A DNA stretch of 64,000 nucleotides. It comes from Bagarius yarrelli (taxonomy: Eukaryota > Chordata > Actinopteri > Siluriformes > Sisoridae). A program made the position numbers and the translations under genes. The stretch is taken from assembly GCA_005784505.1 (NCBI GenBank), contig VCAZ01000027.1, positions 1,259,265 through 1,323,264 of the forward strand, written 5' to 3'. Positions 25,157-38,010 of this stretch are shown here, piece after piece. Below the pieces are notes generated by a model. The model was not told the DNA's origin. It worked only from the letters and a program-made list of their open reading frames with translations, and made no database searches. Every line of letters starts with the position of its first letter. The first letter of the stretch is position 1.

Positions 25157-25499
25157 AAAAATTAGAACCGTTGGCAAATCACTGTGATATTAGAACTTTA
25201 GTTATGGGACGACGTTCCACTTCAGAAAGGTAACAGCCCCCCACTCACACCAGGACAGGACAGATTATTTTCTTTAAAACATAATTTTACATTATGTATT
25301 ATTCCTTAACTAGCTAACCGACATGATGACTGATTGGTGACCAGTTTAGAATTTATGAACTTTTGACCATTTTTTTTAAACTTTAGCAAAATAAACTATA
25401 AAATTTCCTCATGCAAAAATAACCCTAACCCTGTAAACAAACAAACAAAAACTCAGAGAATTAAACAAATTAAACAATTGTTAGATTGTCCTAAAAGTT

Positions 25500-25830
25500 T
25501 TTCCCTACAATACGGCCCCGGGTTTTATAGTGAACTGTCACTGCCCCTGCCCTCTACCCGTGCCCTGGTCCTGCCTCTGACAGTAAGACAGGGGACAGCT
25601 TGTGCCCCCTAAAGGCTTTGGTCCTCAGGGATAAAGAAAATTGAATCTGTTCACCCTATACAGACAGCCACACAAAGGCCAGGCCTCTATCAGCAGGTGG
25701 CTCTGTGCACAATGTCATGCTTAGTCTCAGGCTAAGACTCTCCTCAGGGGCTTAGAGCCACCACAGAGCAAGATAAAGTGTGGTGCTAATAGCTGCTTCT
25801 TCAAATGCTACAGTGAATAAATGGATCAAT
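25500..25830. promoter_or_regulatory. Candidate conserved non-coding element
   Basis: GC-richer island (e.g. 'CCCTGCCCTCTACCCGTGCC') inside AT-rich filler, no ORF. Could be an enhancer or an old repeat. Confidence 0.3.
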
Positions 25831-26699
25831 GGAAAAACCAACACCTTTTTTTTAAAAGCATGTGGGCACATGGGTTCGGGATGAAGAATCTCTTTTTATC
25901 TGTAAAATGTAAAAGAGAAATTATAAACTATATATATTCTGGATATAATTTATACATGATTTCAGCCAAATTTGATCATTATTACAATAGAAAGTAATGA
26001 AAAATAATAAGCAATTGGAAAATAGAACTTGCAAACAAACATTAACTTGCTCTATGAAAGGTAACTAATGAGCAGGCAAATAGTTAGAAAGCCTGGAGTT
26101 ATATGGCACAATAGTGGAATGATGTAAGAAAGACATTACACGTTACAGAGAACAATTTACACTAGGTACAAATATAATAGCTTTAAATTACAAGCAAAAT
26201 ATGTTTCATAAAAGTAATTATCTTCTCGAGAACTAAATTTGACTAAGTTATGACAAGGCAAAATTTTTCCTAATTCAATTTCGTATAACTCAATTGTATT
26301 AAACTTTTCCTAATTACACAGTAAAACTGTGACTAATATCAAATACTCCTGTGTTTATGTAAAAAACTGATATACTATATAAAGTTAATACAAAATAATT
26401 GAATTAGAGTTCCTTAAACTTTGAACTAACTTTTTAAACCTTTTTTTAAAAAAGGATTTATGTATAAAAATAGACAGAATTTAACAGACCACTAAATCCT
26501 GCCAGCTTATACCTAAAATTTAGCTCTCAGCAAAATGCACATGAGAAAGAACGAGAGTACGGCTTTCGTTTAAAAGAAAATTAATAGTTGCCTCTGTAAA
26601 AGTCCAAGTAAGCTATCCATCTGAAGAATTCAGGCAAAGCTGATTTAGAAAGTGCTTAGAAACTTGACAATATAATGAAAATAATACAATTAAGAAGAT
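25831..26699. other. AT-rich intergenic, no gene seen
   Basis: Strongly AT-rich; nothing recognised. Confidence 0.5.
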
Positions 26700-27125
26700 C
26701 AAGAAGTTGACTATGTTAAGCCAACTTAATGAAGGCTAATGAGAGCAATCATTTTCTTTCTCCCACTAAAAAAAGCTGCTGTCTAATTATCAAATTAAAG
26801 AATGTTTCTTTTTTTGTGGTAGTGAGAAAGCTTTACCCTCATAAATAGAGTGAAATTTCTGAAAGGCAAACATTGGCCTGGTCTGGGTAGGCAGAAAGGC
26901 ATTTAGAAAGTGATGGGGGAATTAATCATGTGTGAAGTTAGGCCCACTCCTGCTCGCTCCAGGCGGCTGGCTGTATTTGCAAAAGCACAGGACTAGGCCC
27001 AAGCAGACACAACTCAAAGGAAGTGCAGCTGTAGATGCCTGGTGGGCCTCTGAACAACTTCCTCTTGCTGACCCACCGGGCAACAGTGCAAGTCGCACAC
27101 ATTACACCTGACACACAACACAAAG
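26700..27125. promoter_or_regulatory. Candidate conserved non-coding element
   Basis: Balanced sequence with ATTTTCTTTCTCCCACTAAA, TGTCTAATTATCAAATTAAAG (26779-26799) and GGGGGAATTAATCATGTG near 26914. Homeodomain-type cores, no recognisable exon. Confidence 0.35.
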
Positions 27126-28079
27126 AAACATCTACTACTGCACAATCAAGTAAGTAATATAATCATACGCCTACACCGCACACGGCTTTTCATATAAGAG
27201 TCCTACTTAAGCAGCTGTTAGGAATACTTGGGTTTAATCATGTGCTGTTGGTTAATGAATGTTTTTGTGCTTGGGTCTTAAGAGTAAATTTTAAATAGAC
27301 TTGCATAGTCTACCAGGATTGAACCCATTTAAACACAAAAAACAATTCAAAACTACCTAAATTTCAGTATTAAAGATTTAAATCTTTATTAGAGAACACA
27401 ACAACTACTCACATGTTAATTTCGCCTTGGATACAGACACAAAACAGGTCCAAAATATCCGAACACATCCCACATCCACTCACTCCTTCTTAATAAAGCA
27501 ATGCCATTATTTATTGCAACCCATTTATCTATGATTGCCTAATCAAGCACCACTGGCATTGTGTGCCACATGTGAGTGGTTTTGATCATGTTCAAATGAG
27601 TGCGTTCAAGTTTATGAAGGAAGCAATTTATAATCAGACTAAATGCTGTATAGTCTGTCTCTGCAGGGATTTAGCGAGCTCATATGTGGGTGGCTGGGCC
27701 TATTCTCCTCCCTACTTCTGTGTTGAACTACAGCTGCACCTACTGGTAGCACACAGGCATGCTCAGATATTATAGAACCCACGCAAAACATAGAGGTCTC
27801 GAAACTAACAACTAGAAAAATCAATGGGGTATGAACTGTGCTTTATGTAATCTAATGACAAACAGTTTCTGCGATTGGTATATACAAAAGACATGGTGTG
27901 CTTGCCCACTGCCTATACTACTTTCTGTCAAAGCTGCAGAGACATCCACATGACAACCATTTACCGCTCTCTCTTTCTTTATTCTGTTATCATAAATAGA
28001 GCTGTATCTTTCCTTGCAACCACTTTCGCTCTGAAACTCTGCCAAGGTCAGGGGTTAAAGGCAGGAGTATTTTCACACT
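27126..28079. other. Intergenic, no gene seen
   Basis: Mixed composition. Overlapping 60-75 codon ORFs on both strands at 27.56-28.10 kb have no domain and no splice logic. Confidence 0.45.
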
Positions 28080-28905
28080 CCTGCACCAGCCCTCTGTAAT
28101 TCAGAGGACTACGGCAATTTTACAGGTGCAGAATGTCTCTGAAATGGCTTAACTGCCCAAGCCGTAGCCTGTAGGGGCAAAGAAAATGGGAAGCTTAATT
28201 GTCCCAGGGCTTCTTGAGAGACTACACAAATGATACAATAATAAAATGTCTTTTTCTTTCTCTATTCTTTCATGGTTTTCTCAGTTCTAATGGGTCTGGG
28301 TCCCACAGAGCACCGATCTGCCCTATGACAGTAAGCGTGCCTGTCACTGGCTTTCATTTGGCCCGGCAAGCCTGCTGGTTTGAAAAGCTGCCTGACACGC
28401 TTGACGTGGGCAGCGGTAATAAGAGCTGATGCCCACTTGTCAGCAGTGAGACATGCTAAGGGGTGTTGTCAGAAATCTGGTGGGAAGGTTTATGCGAAAT
28501 GATGCCTTCCATTTACTTGCCAATGACCTTCCAAAGTTCACTCTGTGCTATGGCCAACTTGATTAAATTTAATAGCTCTTGGTGGGCTTTATTACTATGG
28601 AATTATGCACGTTTTCGTTCCTCATTCACCTTAAAAAGTTCACTGCTAAGGTGTGCAGCAAGTTTAGCAAAAATTGGAAAAATTCAGTTACAAGTTCAAC
28701 AGTGTTTAAAAAACTCGTCTGGTGAATGCAAAAAAGGCATAGTGAGTTGTGGGTTGTGTTATGTCTTTGGAAATACACAGCAATGCCCAGAGACTATTTG
28801 GTATGCAACTGTGGCAGTTAGCGAGAAAAGCAGTGACCTTGCAGAAGCAGGGGGAATTGTGGAAACACATAATTTCAGTTTTGAATATGAAGAACGCCAG
28901 TAGTT
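28080..28905. promoter_or_regulatory. Candidate conserved non-coding block; contains the longest ORF of the window
   Basis: Balanced, repeat-poor. An open frame at 28463-28903 (146 codons) starts MLSEIWWEGLCEMM and has no recognised domain, low-complexity hydrophobic text, no Kozak-like context and no splice partner. A second overlapping frame is open at 28749-28937. I read this as non-coding DNA with a chance ORF; a lineage-specific gene is not excluded. Confidence 0.35.
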
Positions 28906-29976
28906 TTTTCCTTTTTTTTCTCTTTCTTGATTCTTGATGAATTTATTTCTCAGTTTGTTTCAGCAGAACATGTATATTTATCATAGCTGTCACAAATGAG
29001 TAAACAAGAGTAACTACAGTAATGTTGACACTTCAGTAACAAATTTAGCAGAGCCGTGTATTCAGACAAGCTATAAAACACAAAGTATAAAGAAGTCAAA
29101 CAGAATTAAGCCACTGTGTTCATGAGTTTATTTTGCCACATGGGCGCCATATGTTTACCAATGATAATCAGCCACCAAAAATAGCACTATTTTGTTGAAC
29201 AGCATCATGATGTATTATGTCTCATACTGATCGTGATACCTCTATCCATCAACTGCGAATGTATACTGATATTTAATACCTGCTTAGGTGAGTTTCATCA
29301 ATTCATAAGTCATTGAGAATATTTATGTCTAACTCCTTCTAAAAAGCATCTTTATGATAAACACAGGAATTTGTAATAATGTGCTACTGTGCGGTAAAAG
29401 ACATAAATTATGCAATAAACGTTATGGCTTTCTCATTTGCTTCACCGCCAGGCATACCAAAAGGCGACTTAATCCTGGTTACAATAAATCACACACCTTA
29501 CCCGAACATAGCAACACACACAATTTACACAATTATAGCTTTGAAGGAAAACATTTATTAAAGGTCAAACCTAAACATTTACATTGCCATTAACTTAAGA
29601 TTCTGAGAGAAGCTGATTAACAGAGTGCCCAAAAGCAAACATGACCGACCCATCAAAGACCATTCCTGTCTCGTTTTGAAACAGAGGGTTTTTAGTACAG
29701 CACAGCTTTAGAGTCAGTCATCTTTCAATAGGTGTGTAAGTTATTCCATTTGAGCAAAGGGAATGGGAAAACAATTGTTTCTAACTGATTTTACTCTAAC
29801 CCCTAATGAACCTCATGTGCATGGCATGCCTTTCAGCACACTGCAAATCTCCATGCTGGCCTGATTAAAGCTGCAGTGCACGCCTGCTCTTTATTACCAC
29901 AGGCAGGAAACCTGAAGTAAAATAAGTTAACACCTGTATGTTTCAATTCTGCATGGGTTCTATATGTATCTAACCG

Positions 29977-29980
<4 letters not shown>
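28906..29980. other. Intergenic; balanced stretch at 29.6-29.93 kb
   Basis: AT-rich to 29,590, then a balanced stretch (e.g. 'GCCTGATTAAAGCTGCAGTG' at about 29,859) that may be a small regulatory element. No gene. Confidence 0.35.

Positions 29981-30008
<28 letters not shown>
29979..30008. repeat. (GT)n microsatellite
   Basis: About 15 uninterrupted GT units. Confidence 0.95.
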
Positions 30009-30011
<3 letters not shown>

Positions 30012-30479
30012 AACCTGACAGATCTATAAATTAAACGCTTACATGCCTTTAGATGTGGATTGAGGGCATTGTAGGCTAGAGCTCTGTGTTGCAACTCTGG
30101 TGAACTAGAAAAAGGGCAGATACTTCCTGTGTAGTAGGTCATGAGGATGAATGATGGCTTTAGTAGGAAAGGGGTTAACGTCTCATTTGGATGCAGGCAG
30201 GAATTGAAATAATAAAAAGAATTACACAAGAATTACACAAGACTCACAATCCACTAAGCCCTTGCTAGGCCTGGTTGATTTACTGATTCAGATTATTGCA
30301 AAATAAGGACCATTTTGTCTCTGTTATCAAGTGACTAAGTTTGAATGGCGGCTATTTAAACACATGGGACTTTGAGCAACATTTTACCAATTTAGCTAGA
30401 TTATCATCGAGGTTGTTTTATAAGGCATCGTCATTACACTTTGTGCTGGGAACAGCTAACATAAGAGAGTTCCTGTGTC

Positions 30480-31060
30480 CATTTCCATATATTACAGCTT
30501 TGCATTCCCACTTCTGAGTGGAGGAAGCACCTGTTGGGATCCCCATGGCCTCTTTCCACCCAGCTGACTGCTTTCATCCTTCTCCTGTTTAACCCACAGG
30601 TGGTTTTCTTCAAACCCTATGCTTTCACAGAGCCATAGTGTGCAAGGGAGTGAACTTGGTGAGCCACTGGATGTAAGGAACCCCAAATATGGTCCTATGG
30701 GAAGACTGCTCACCAGGTGTTTTATACGATCAAACCTTATTTACTACACCATGAGATGCATCTAGGCTTAACGCCAAACAAATTGGGGCAAGTGGAAGCT
30801 TTAAAAGGGGTGTCTGTTCTGTCGGCAAAGGGCTTAAAGTTAATTTGATCAGGCATGTGTACTCTGTGCAAAATGAGGGAACATCTGCATTCAGTGGCAT
30901 GGACCCATTTGTTGCAATTTTGGGACTCATTTCCATTTGCAAGAAAGATAACTGCTTGCATATGGAAGCAATAGATAGAACAGGTCGATGCAATTTTTGC
31001 ACTAGTGGAAAAGCTCTCTACACAGTCATCTTATTTGGTGGAGAAACAAAGACATGGCTC
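30480..31060. promoter_or_regulatory. Candidate conserved non-coding element block
   Basis: Balanced composition, open on both strands at once (minus 90 codons, plus 85 codons) without any recognisable domain. Contains TTAATTTGATCAGGC near 30840 and TTGCATATGGAAG near 30956. Candidate enhancer. Confidence 0.4.
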
Positions 31061-32453
31061 TCAGTATTGATGAATTCAACTGCAATAATGCTTTTTGCTT
31101 AGTGAACAAATTTTAGAAGACGGTAAAGATGAATATCTGAGTACGTTGTACTTAAGGAGTAAAGTTACACAAAAACTTACAACAACTTTATGCACTAGAT
31201 ATAAAAAAATACTAAACAAGCCGCAAAAAAGTCTGTGTTGCAAAAAAGACATCAATAATGTATGGCTACATTTTCATCAGAATATTCCAGAATGCCATTA
31301 TCCAGGAACATCAGACATTCTCAAAATTTAGTAGAAACTTAAAACTTTCAAAGGGAAAAAAATCATTACAGAAATTAATGTCATAAATGGTTACACAGAT
31401 TTCATATTCTCAGATTTTTATCTAAAATTAGCTCATCTGTACTTATATTCATGAAAGGCCCACTAACAAGAAGTGCTCTTTTAGCATTAAACCTGCATCA
31501 AAGTCACTAGAGAGCAATTACACTATAGTCTGTCTAAAGAAAATACAAAAAACGGGTTATTCCTCTACATAATGCCAGGACTTTGGAGTGATGTAATTGC
31601 CTGTCGTTGTGTGTGATTATATATGAGCAGATTATAATATCTGGAAGATATTCTTTAGTTAGAGAAGTGTTTTATGCAGCTGGCGCATAAATTATCTTTT
31701 TTAGATTACCTACAGTGCAGGCAAGCTGCATATGAGATCTCTCATATGAGTTAGTCTCTTTAGCATGAGTTAGGGCCTTAAAATTTACTTTGAGCCAAAG
31801 TATCATTCGAAAAATAATTTATGATAACAAAGTAGGTCTGGGAAGAAAGGCTCCCACACTGCTCTTATATACTGTATAATAGCAACAAGAACATACCGAC
31901 AATCTTGTGCCATTTCCTTGTCTTTGTTGAGTGTTTAAGATTTATATTAAGCCAGAGAATATAAGGCATTGGCCATCAGCACTTAGAACATCTGGGAACA
32001 TTCCAAGTTACTCTGGTATGGATTAAGATCAGAGCTTAAAACAAACTGCATATCCATATACTTCAAATGTCTGACAAAACAATTCCATTGACTGCTAGAA
32101 AGATAAATGCTTTCCCACTGCCCAAAATGCTCAGATGGCCCTAATTCCTCTTGAAGTAGGGGTCAAGCTCTCATTTCCTGTGGCTGCTCTAAAGAAATGG
32201 CGCCAAGGGCTTCAAGGATCTCCAGGGAGCCAAAGTAGCCCTCCAGGAGAACCCAGTGAGAAGCTGACACTGAGGACACCCAAAGGAGGCACACAGACCC
32301 AACACAGAGCCCATAAAGGACACACTGTGTACAGAGAGCACTCATTAACCTGACCTGCCTGTGCGTTTAACAGAAATCTGGGGCTCTCTTTCTTCTCATA
32401 ACAAACTCATTAATTAGGGTTTGTTGGTGTAGAGAAATTAGGGTGCTGTAGTC
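31061..32453. other. Intergenic, no gene seen
   Basis: Filler with a small perfect hairpin CATATGAGA-TC-TCTCATATG at 31729-31748. 32,130-32,350 is balanced and may be a decayed repeat or weak element. Confidence 0.4.
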
Positions 32454-32805
32454 ATGAATCATGAAGCACATCAGTCTCAAATTATTGATTTGATCCTAAA
32501 CATAAAGCTGTCATGGACAAATAAAATGTTTCTCCAAAACAGTGCTGCCTCAGTGCTGCTCTATTCACTGCAATACAGTGAGGACTCAGTTGGAATCCAG
32601 TGGATAGACCGCACAGTCTACAGACATTTTTCAGTTGAATTTATCGAGAATGAACAGGATATTTTTATTGGGGCTGATGAGAAATATCAACATTTGACTG
32701 GCAGAGACATGGGCCTGGTGGAGGTCTTCAACCGCAAACTGCTGAACACCACAATTTTACATTTTAAAGATTTCCCTTTACTGCAAGACTCAAATCTGAT
32801 GCAGC
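32454..32805. other. Open reading frame without recognisable product, next to a transposon relic
   Basis: The plus-strand frame from 32454 is open for 125 codons and runs into the Tc1-like relic. Peptide text such as DSVGIQWIDRTVYRHFSVEF has no known domain that I recognise. Probably chance, or the decayed 5' part of the neighbouring transposon. Confidence 0.3.
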
Positions 32806-32976
32806 AATGTCCCTGTGCACAAAGCACCTGAGCTCCATTAAGAGCTCATGATGTGTTAGAGGTGGGAGTGGAAGAACCTGTGTGTGTCCTTCACAAAGCC
32901 CTGATATGAGCCCCATTAAACACCGTTGGGATGAACTGGGACACTGTGACACTGCACACCAGACCTTCTTAACCAT
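32806..32976 (+). pseudogene. Tc1/mariner-like transposase relic (C-terminal catalytic region)
   Basis: 'TGTCCCTGTGCACAAAG', 'GGAGTGGAAGAACCTGTGTG', 'CACAAAGCCCTGATATGAGC' and 'AACACCGTTGGGATGAAC' parallel the DNA for the conserved 'SPDLNPIEHLWDEL' segment of a widespread fish Tc1-like family. In the frame of that motif the relic carries in-frame stops, so it is a dead fragment. The terminal inverted repeats were not found. Confidence 0.65.
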
Positions 32977-33074
32977 TATTTGCAGAATAATACGGTAGTG
33001 GGTAAATGGAAAAGCCCAGAGCTTAGTTTAGAAACCCAGTTAAATTCAAAAATACATATAGATGTTATGGTCAT

Positions 33075-33283
33075 GTGGGAAGTTGTAGGGCAGTGGTTAA
33101 GGCGTTGACCTGCTAAGTGGAAGATGGAGATACATTGGAAGTGGGATACATTTCCAGCAACACCAAGTTACCACTGTTGGACCCCTGAGAAAGGCCCTTA
33201 ACCCTCATTTGCTCAGTTGTATAAATGAAATATTTGTAAGTCGCTCTGGATAAGGACGTCTGCTAAATGCCGGAAATGTAATG
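33075..33283 (+). repeat. tRNA-derived SINE copy 3
   Basis: 'GGGAAGTTGTAGGGCAGTGG' head, 'AAGGCCCTTAACCCTCATTT' middle, and the best-preserved tail of all copies: 'GTAAGTCGCTCTGGATAAGG', then 'CGTCTGCTAAATGCCGGAAA'. It carries an extra insertion in the B-box region. Confidence 0.85.
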
Positions 33284-34199
33284 TTTCAATACTTTTACTT
33301 TAGTCGTATAACTATGATGTATATTGCAATCTAAAAAACTAATTAAAATAAGCAAAACACATTCCACCACCACCAAAATATCGATGTAGGTGTGATTCTA
33401 ATGTGACAATTCAAGACAACTAGAAGCCTTGCAAGTGCTGCCACAGGTAAAAACAATTACAAAAATACAATCAGGTATAACAGTCACTGCTATAATTTAT
33501 TATTTAAAGTCTATGTTAACTTCTGCTAAAGATGTTTAATAACAATTAATCAAGCACAAAACATAATTAAAAAGCAGTAATATTTTTAAAATATATCTAT
33601 CAATAAGCACCCTAGTGTATTGTTAAAATACATATTGGTGGCTAAGATCACACCAGAATTCTCTAGCTTAAATGGCTTCCTCTTCCTGTATATTATTAGC
33701 TATCAAAAGGTTCACATTTTCTTATAAAGTTGTCTATGAAGCGTTTGAGTAGAGCAGAACTCATTTAATGGCTTACTAAGTCAAGTCATAGAAGCCCAAG
33801 CAACACATAATTCATTTAGAATGTGGTGAATGTGAAACACATGTGCTTTGATGGCTTTATTCCGTTTATTGTTAGTTTGTGTTAAATTAAGTCTTGATTG
33901 CCTGGATCTGCAAACCTTTCAAAATCTATCAACATCTTGGAAAAAAGGAAATTATTTTTTAATATCCTTATCATGTGTAATTAATAAAAATAATTTAAAA
34001 CTGTCTTTCAAATTTTTTTATGACATTGATAAAAAAAAAAAAAAAAAAAGTTTTCTTATCTTCAACAAATGTGCTTTAATCTATTAAATGAACAGTAAAC
34101 AATACAGGACATTTTTGGTATTTTATTGGTTAACTTTCTTCAAAAGCATTAACATGCCTAACAGTCAGCTATGATATCAATGCAAACAGAGTTCTTACA
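33284..34199. other. AT-rich intergenic, no gene seen
   Basis: Contains a poly-A run at 34031-34049. Nothing else recognised. Confidence 0.5.
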
Positions 34200-35110
34200 C
34201 AGCAGCTTATATCCCTAATTTATTACATGTAGAAATGCCTAAGTAGCTAATCCGACACTGGTAGAACAGGTTTCTCTAACAAAAATAAGTGTACAGCAAC
34301 TGTGCATCATTTTACTTTTGGAAAGTAGAGACCTCGGCTGTGCCTGCCTGAAGCACACCAAACTTAGTGTTGGGTTTCAATCTGCAAGTCGTTTAAGAAC
34401 CGATTCAGATGCAACAGGGCAGTGACCATTAGCCTTCTGGGGTTAGATTTATTTTAATTCTCTAATCCACTAATGTTGCCGTTTCACTGTAGCCTTTTGG
34501 CATAAGAGTGACACGGGTGACTCGGCAGCCTCGTCAATGGGGCAGCTGAAAAGTCGCACTAAGTGGCATTTGACTTCTTTAAACTCCAAGAGGAGAGCCA
34601 GAGAGAAGCCCCAAGACAAAACAGTCAAAACATTCAGTCCGAAAAGCACAGTACTCAAGGAGAATTCACCTAATGGGGAATATATTTAAGAACTATTTGC
34701 AGTGCACCTGAAAATACCTCCAGGGGAATTATGCTTGGCAACCTGAATTGCTTTGAAGTCAATGGAGTGGCAATAAAAATTAGACCTTTATTAATGAACA
34801 GTACCTTTCAAACAGAACTGGTTGCTGCTCAGAGGGTCAGAAACAACTATGCACTGCTGGGCTCAGCGGCAGGGCACATATGGAAGCAATTTGCCTGATT
34901 CTAGGCTGTTTTTATGATTTTCTTTTCTAAATTCTCTTCCCTCCTCTCTGCAACGTGCTCCTTTTATGTTGCATTTAGGAAATTAACACTAACCGACAAA
35001 TTACTTTGTAAATAAAGAAATATAACTTTAGACTGTTGAAACCAGGACTTGCCTGGGGAATGAGAGCTTGCAGAGCAACAAAGGGATCCTTGATATTGGT
35101 CTAAATATGC
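34200..35110. promoter_or_regulatory. Candidate conserved non-coding element block
   Basis: Balanced, repeat-poor. Motif-bearing text includes TAGCTAATCCGACAC near 34243 and ATTTTAATTCTCTAATCC near 34451. A minus-strand 62-codon ORF overlaps but has no domain. Candidate enhancer DNA. Confidence 0.4.
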
Positions 35111-35973
35111 CTGATCAGAACCTCATTTTATCAGTTGCACGTAGCTATTCCACTGAATGGTAACGTGCAGCATTTGTTTTCTTAGTACTAAATGCTGCTT
35201 AGACAACATTTTGAAGTAAGTAAAATAGGTGGACCTTTAGACTTAACAAAAAAATAAAACTTCAGTATATAGTCCTTTAAATTTTAGCCAACAAAAAAAA
35301 TTACTCTCATTTACATAAAGTCACAAAAGGAGCTTTGACTGCTGTAATCTTTCAAAACCAGACACTGTGAACTCTAAGAGATTGTGATCTGGTGAGATCT
35401 AAGCTAATTACCTAATCACATGCATTTGTAAATTGTATGTAAAAGAAATTACAGTACAGATTAAATTACACACATTTATCTCTTAATAACCCTGATTAAC
35501 TAGCGATAATAATCTGTCACTCTGAAGGCTGATATTAATGGCATCACTCTCTCTGAGAAAATAAACATGTAATATGAAGAAAAAAAAACTTTTGTCTGTA
35601 CTTTGGCCAGCTAATACACTTTAGAGAATATGTTGTTCTCAGCAGCAAGGTAAAACTCTAATGATGAGAACCAAAAATATTGACTTTTTAAATTGGGTTG
35701 TTTTGGACCATTAACCCTTTGTCAGACAACTGTATCAAAGTCTGCATGGGAACAAATATTGAAATATTTATATGTAATAACCATCTTATTATTTTCAAGT
35801 ACCTAGCTCAGTCTGTACATGGATCATAAACTTACTTTCCGACAGGAAGCAGTTTGTGAGAACTGGTCAGAACATTTCAGATAAATCAAAGTACCAACAG
35901 AAGGTTCGACTATCCTAATAGCATAGCTGTAACCCACTGAAAGACACAAGCGATGCCCTCCCTGCTTATCCTT
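35111..35973. other. AT-rich intergenic, no gene seen
   Basis: Short TAAT clusters near 35400-35520 (e.g. CTAATTACCTAATCACATGC); otherwise filler. Confidence 0.4.
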
Positions 35974-36003
35974 AAAAATGATCAGTGTACACTGATCGTT
36001 TTT
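35974..36003. other. 30-base near-perfect palindrome
   Basis: The core GATCAGTGTACACTGATC (35980-35997) is a perfect palindrome. It is flanked by AAAAAT on the left and GTTTTT on the right, extending the symmetry to 30 bases with one mismatched pair. No protein family was assigned. Confidence 0.5.
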
Positions 36004-37549
36004 ACTTCCAAGTTTCTGGAAACTGCATATACACAGGATCCCCAGTAAGAGATGCATTAACAATCCATCAACAAAAAATGAATTCAAGCTATACTTTATA
36101 ATGTCATCACTATTTGGTTTAAAACAGCCTTCTCCAAAAAAACATGTACATAGCACTATCAAGAGCACCGAGAAAATTGGCCTGTCTATATTATTTGTAG
36201 TTATCAGGAGAAGAACTCCAGAACTACATCACTAGCACAAAAAAGTTAGGGATTACTGAGGTTACTGAGTTTACCATAAGAAAAGCAATACTACTTCCTA
36301 ATCCAAAAACAAGACAGCTTTTTGGTATATATTTCAGGTCTATTTATTTATTAATAATAGTAATAATAATAATCATTTTGTTGTTCTACTATTTAGCATT
36401 GCTACTTTTAAATACATATAATACTTATACACACTGTAATGTAAAACAACAAATTAAGACCTGGAAAGCTTTTCTGAATTTCATCTATGCGGTCATAATT
36501 TTTAAAAATACTCTAAAAAATGTAAAACGTTTAGGAACTGTACAAACTGTTGTATAGAAACTGTACAACAGATTGTGTAGTATAAATAATGCACAGCAAA
36601 TACGCATTATCTTTACTGAGAGATTTTTCATATATACCAGGGCTTGTACACGCACCAAAATCACTCCTTGCATTTCCTGCTGACACTTTTATGCCTAACA
36701 CTAACACAGGCTTTTGCACTGAGGAATGATGCTGAATAAAGGATAATAAAAAGAATAATACAATTAATTATCTTGATTTTAGACGGTCATGGAGTTTTAG
36801 TAAATTAGCATTCATATTTTAGATGGTCTGGTTTTGGGAGGAAAAACAGAAAGAAAGCTCTGCTTGCAGATGAGATACAAAGCAAACTTTTAGAGCCCAA
36901 AAATAGCAAAAGTCCTTACTGCTGCCCCATGACTGTCCATAGTCCAACTAAAGAAAATAAGTGTAGATACAGACATGATATTTAAATGTCATTCCAAGGT
37001 GTTTGTTGCATTTGTTGCATGTATGTAATGCACTATTGCCAGAACATTGTATTATACCGGTTTAACTCTTTGAGTTCACACTTTAGTTAACACAATTAAG
37101 TGTAAAATTTGGCTAAATACTTAACACCTGTTAAGGGTAAAGACTTGCTGGCATGCGCTATCAAGACTCGTTAACTTTGTGTGAACCTTTTGTTAAGCTA
37201 TGGACATGTGGTGCATGTCTTTCTAAGGGGAAAAAGAACTTTTGTCACTCAGTGCTTCATATGACTGAAGTTTCATTTGGAAATCGGTCATGCTTTCGCA
37301 CATAACTGACATTGACACGGCAATCTGTGCCTTATTTAGGTTTGATAATACATGCTAACAGGGAACTAAGCATAAGACATTTGGACCAGAGTGTCTGGTG
37401 GCACCTTAACAGTCTAATAATTACGAAAAATTTGCAGTGGCACGAAGGATGGCTGACTAAAGGCTCAAACCACAAGCCGCCATACAAGATCTCTGTTCTT
37501 TACTGATGAAAGATGAATGTTAAACACAGAGTTCCCTTAAGATGACAAA
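36004..37549. other. AT-rich intergenic, no gene seen
   Basis: Includes (ATA)n at 36353-36373 and a small hairpin CTGTTGTA...TACAACAG at 36547-36571. ORFs are short and spurious. Confidence 0.45.
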
Positions 37550-38010
37550 GGATAAAACATAGACAGCTGTGAAAGCTTTCTGTTTATTACTAAGATACCA
37601 GAGAGGGAAAATTGGCCGTAAGTCAAAGGGCAACTGATAGACGAATAGCAACAAGGGGGGGGTGATCATTACAATGACCTAACAATGTGATGAGTGAGGT
37701 CAAATCTTTTGAAGCAGCACTCAAGCAGGGTCACTTGGCATCTGGCACCACAGTGAAAACCCCATGCATTCATTTTATGAGAAGTTTTAATCTGAATTTA
37801 CTCATTGCAGGACAGAACTGAGCAAACAGCTGTAAAATGACATCAACCACAAGTGTTTTTACTAGGGCACAGTTTCACTTTTAAAAGGCTCCATCAGTGC
37901 ATAGAATGACACATCTCTTCTGTGCCGCAGGGAGCCAGCTGGTAAAGTTCAGACATTGCATGTCAGCAACGTGATGCTGTCATGAGTGACGCGTGGTCCT
38001 TCCCCCAGTC
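37550..38010. promoter_or_regulatory. Candidate conserved non-coding element
   Basis: Balanced, repeat-poor sequence between AT-rich flanks, without ORFs. Composition evidence only. Confidence 0.3.

Noticed and set aside
30730..31102. Overlapping 85-90 codon ORFs on both strands
   Set aside because: Simultaneous open frames on both strands without domain or codon logic; block is better explained as non-coding.
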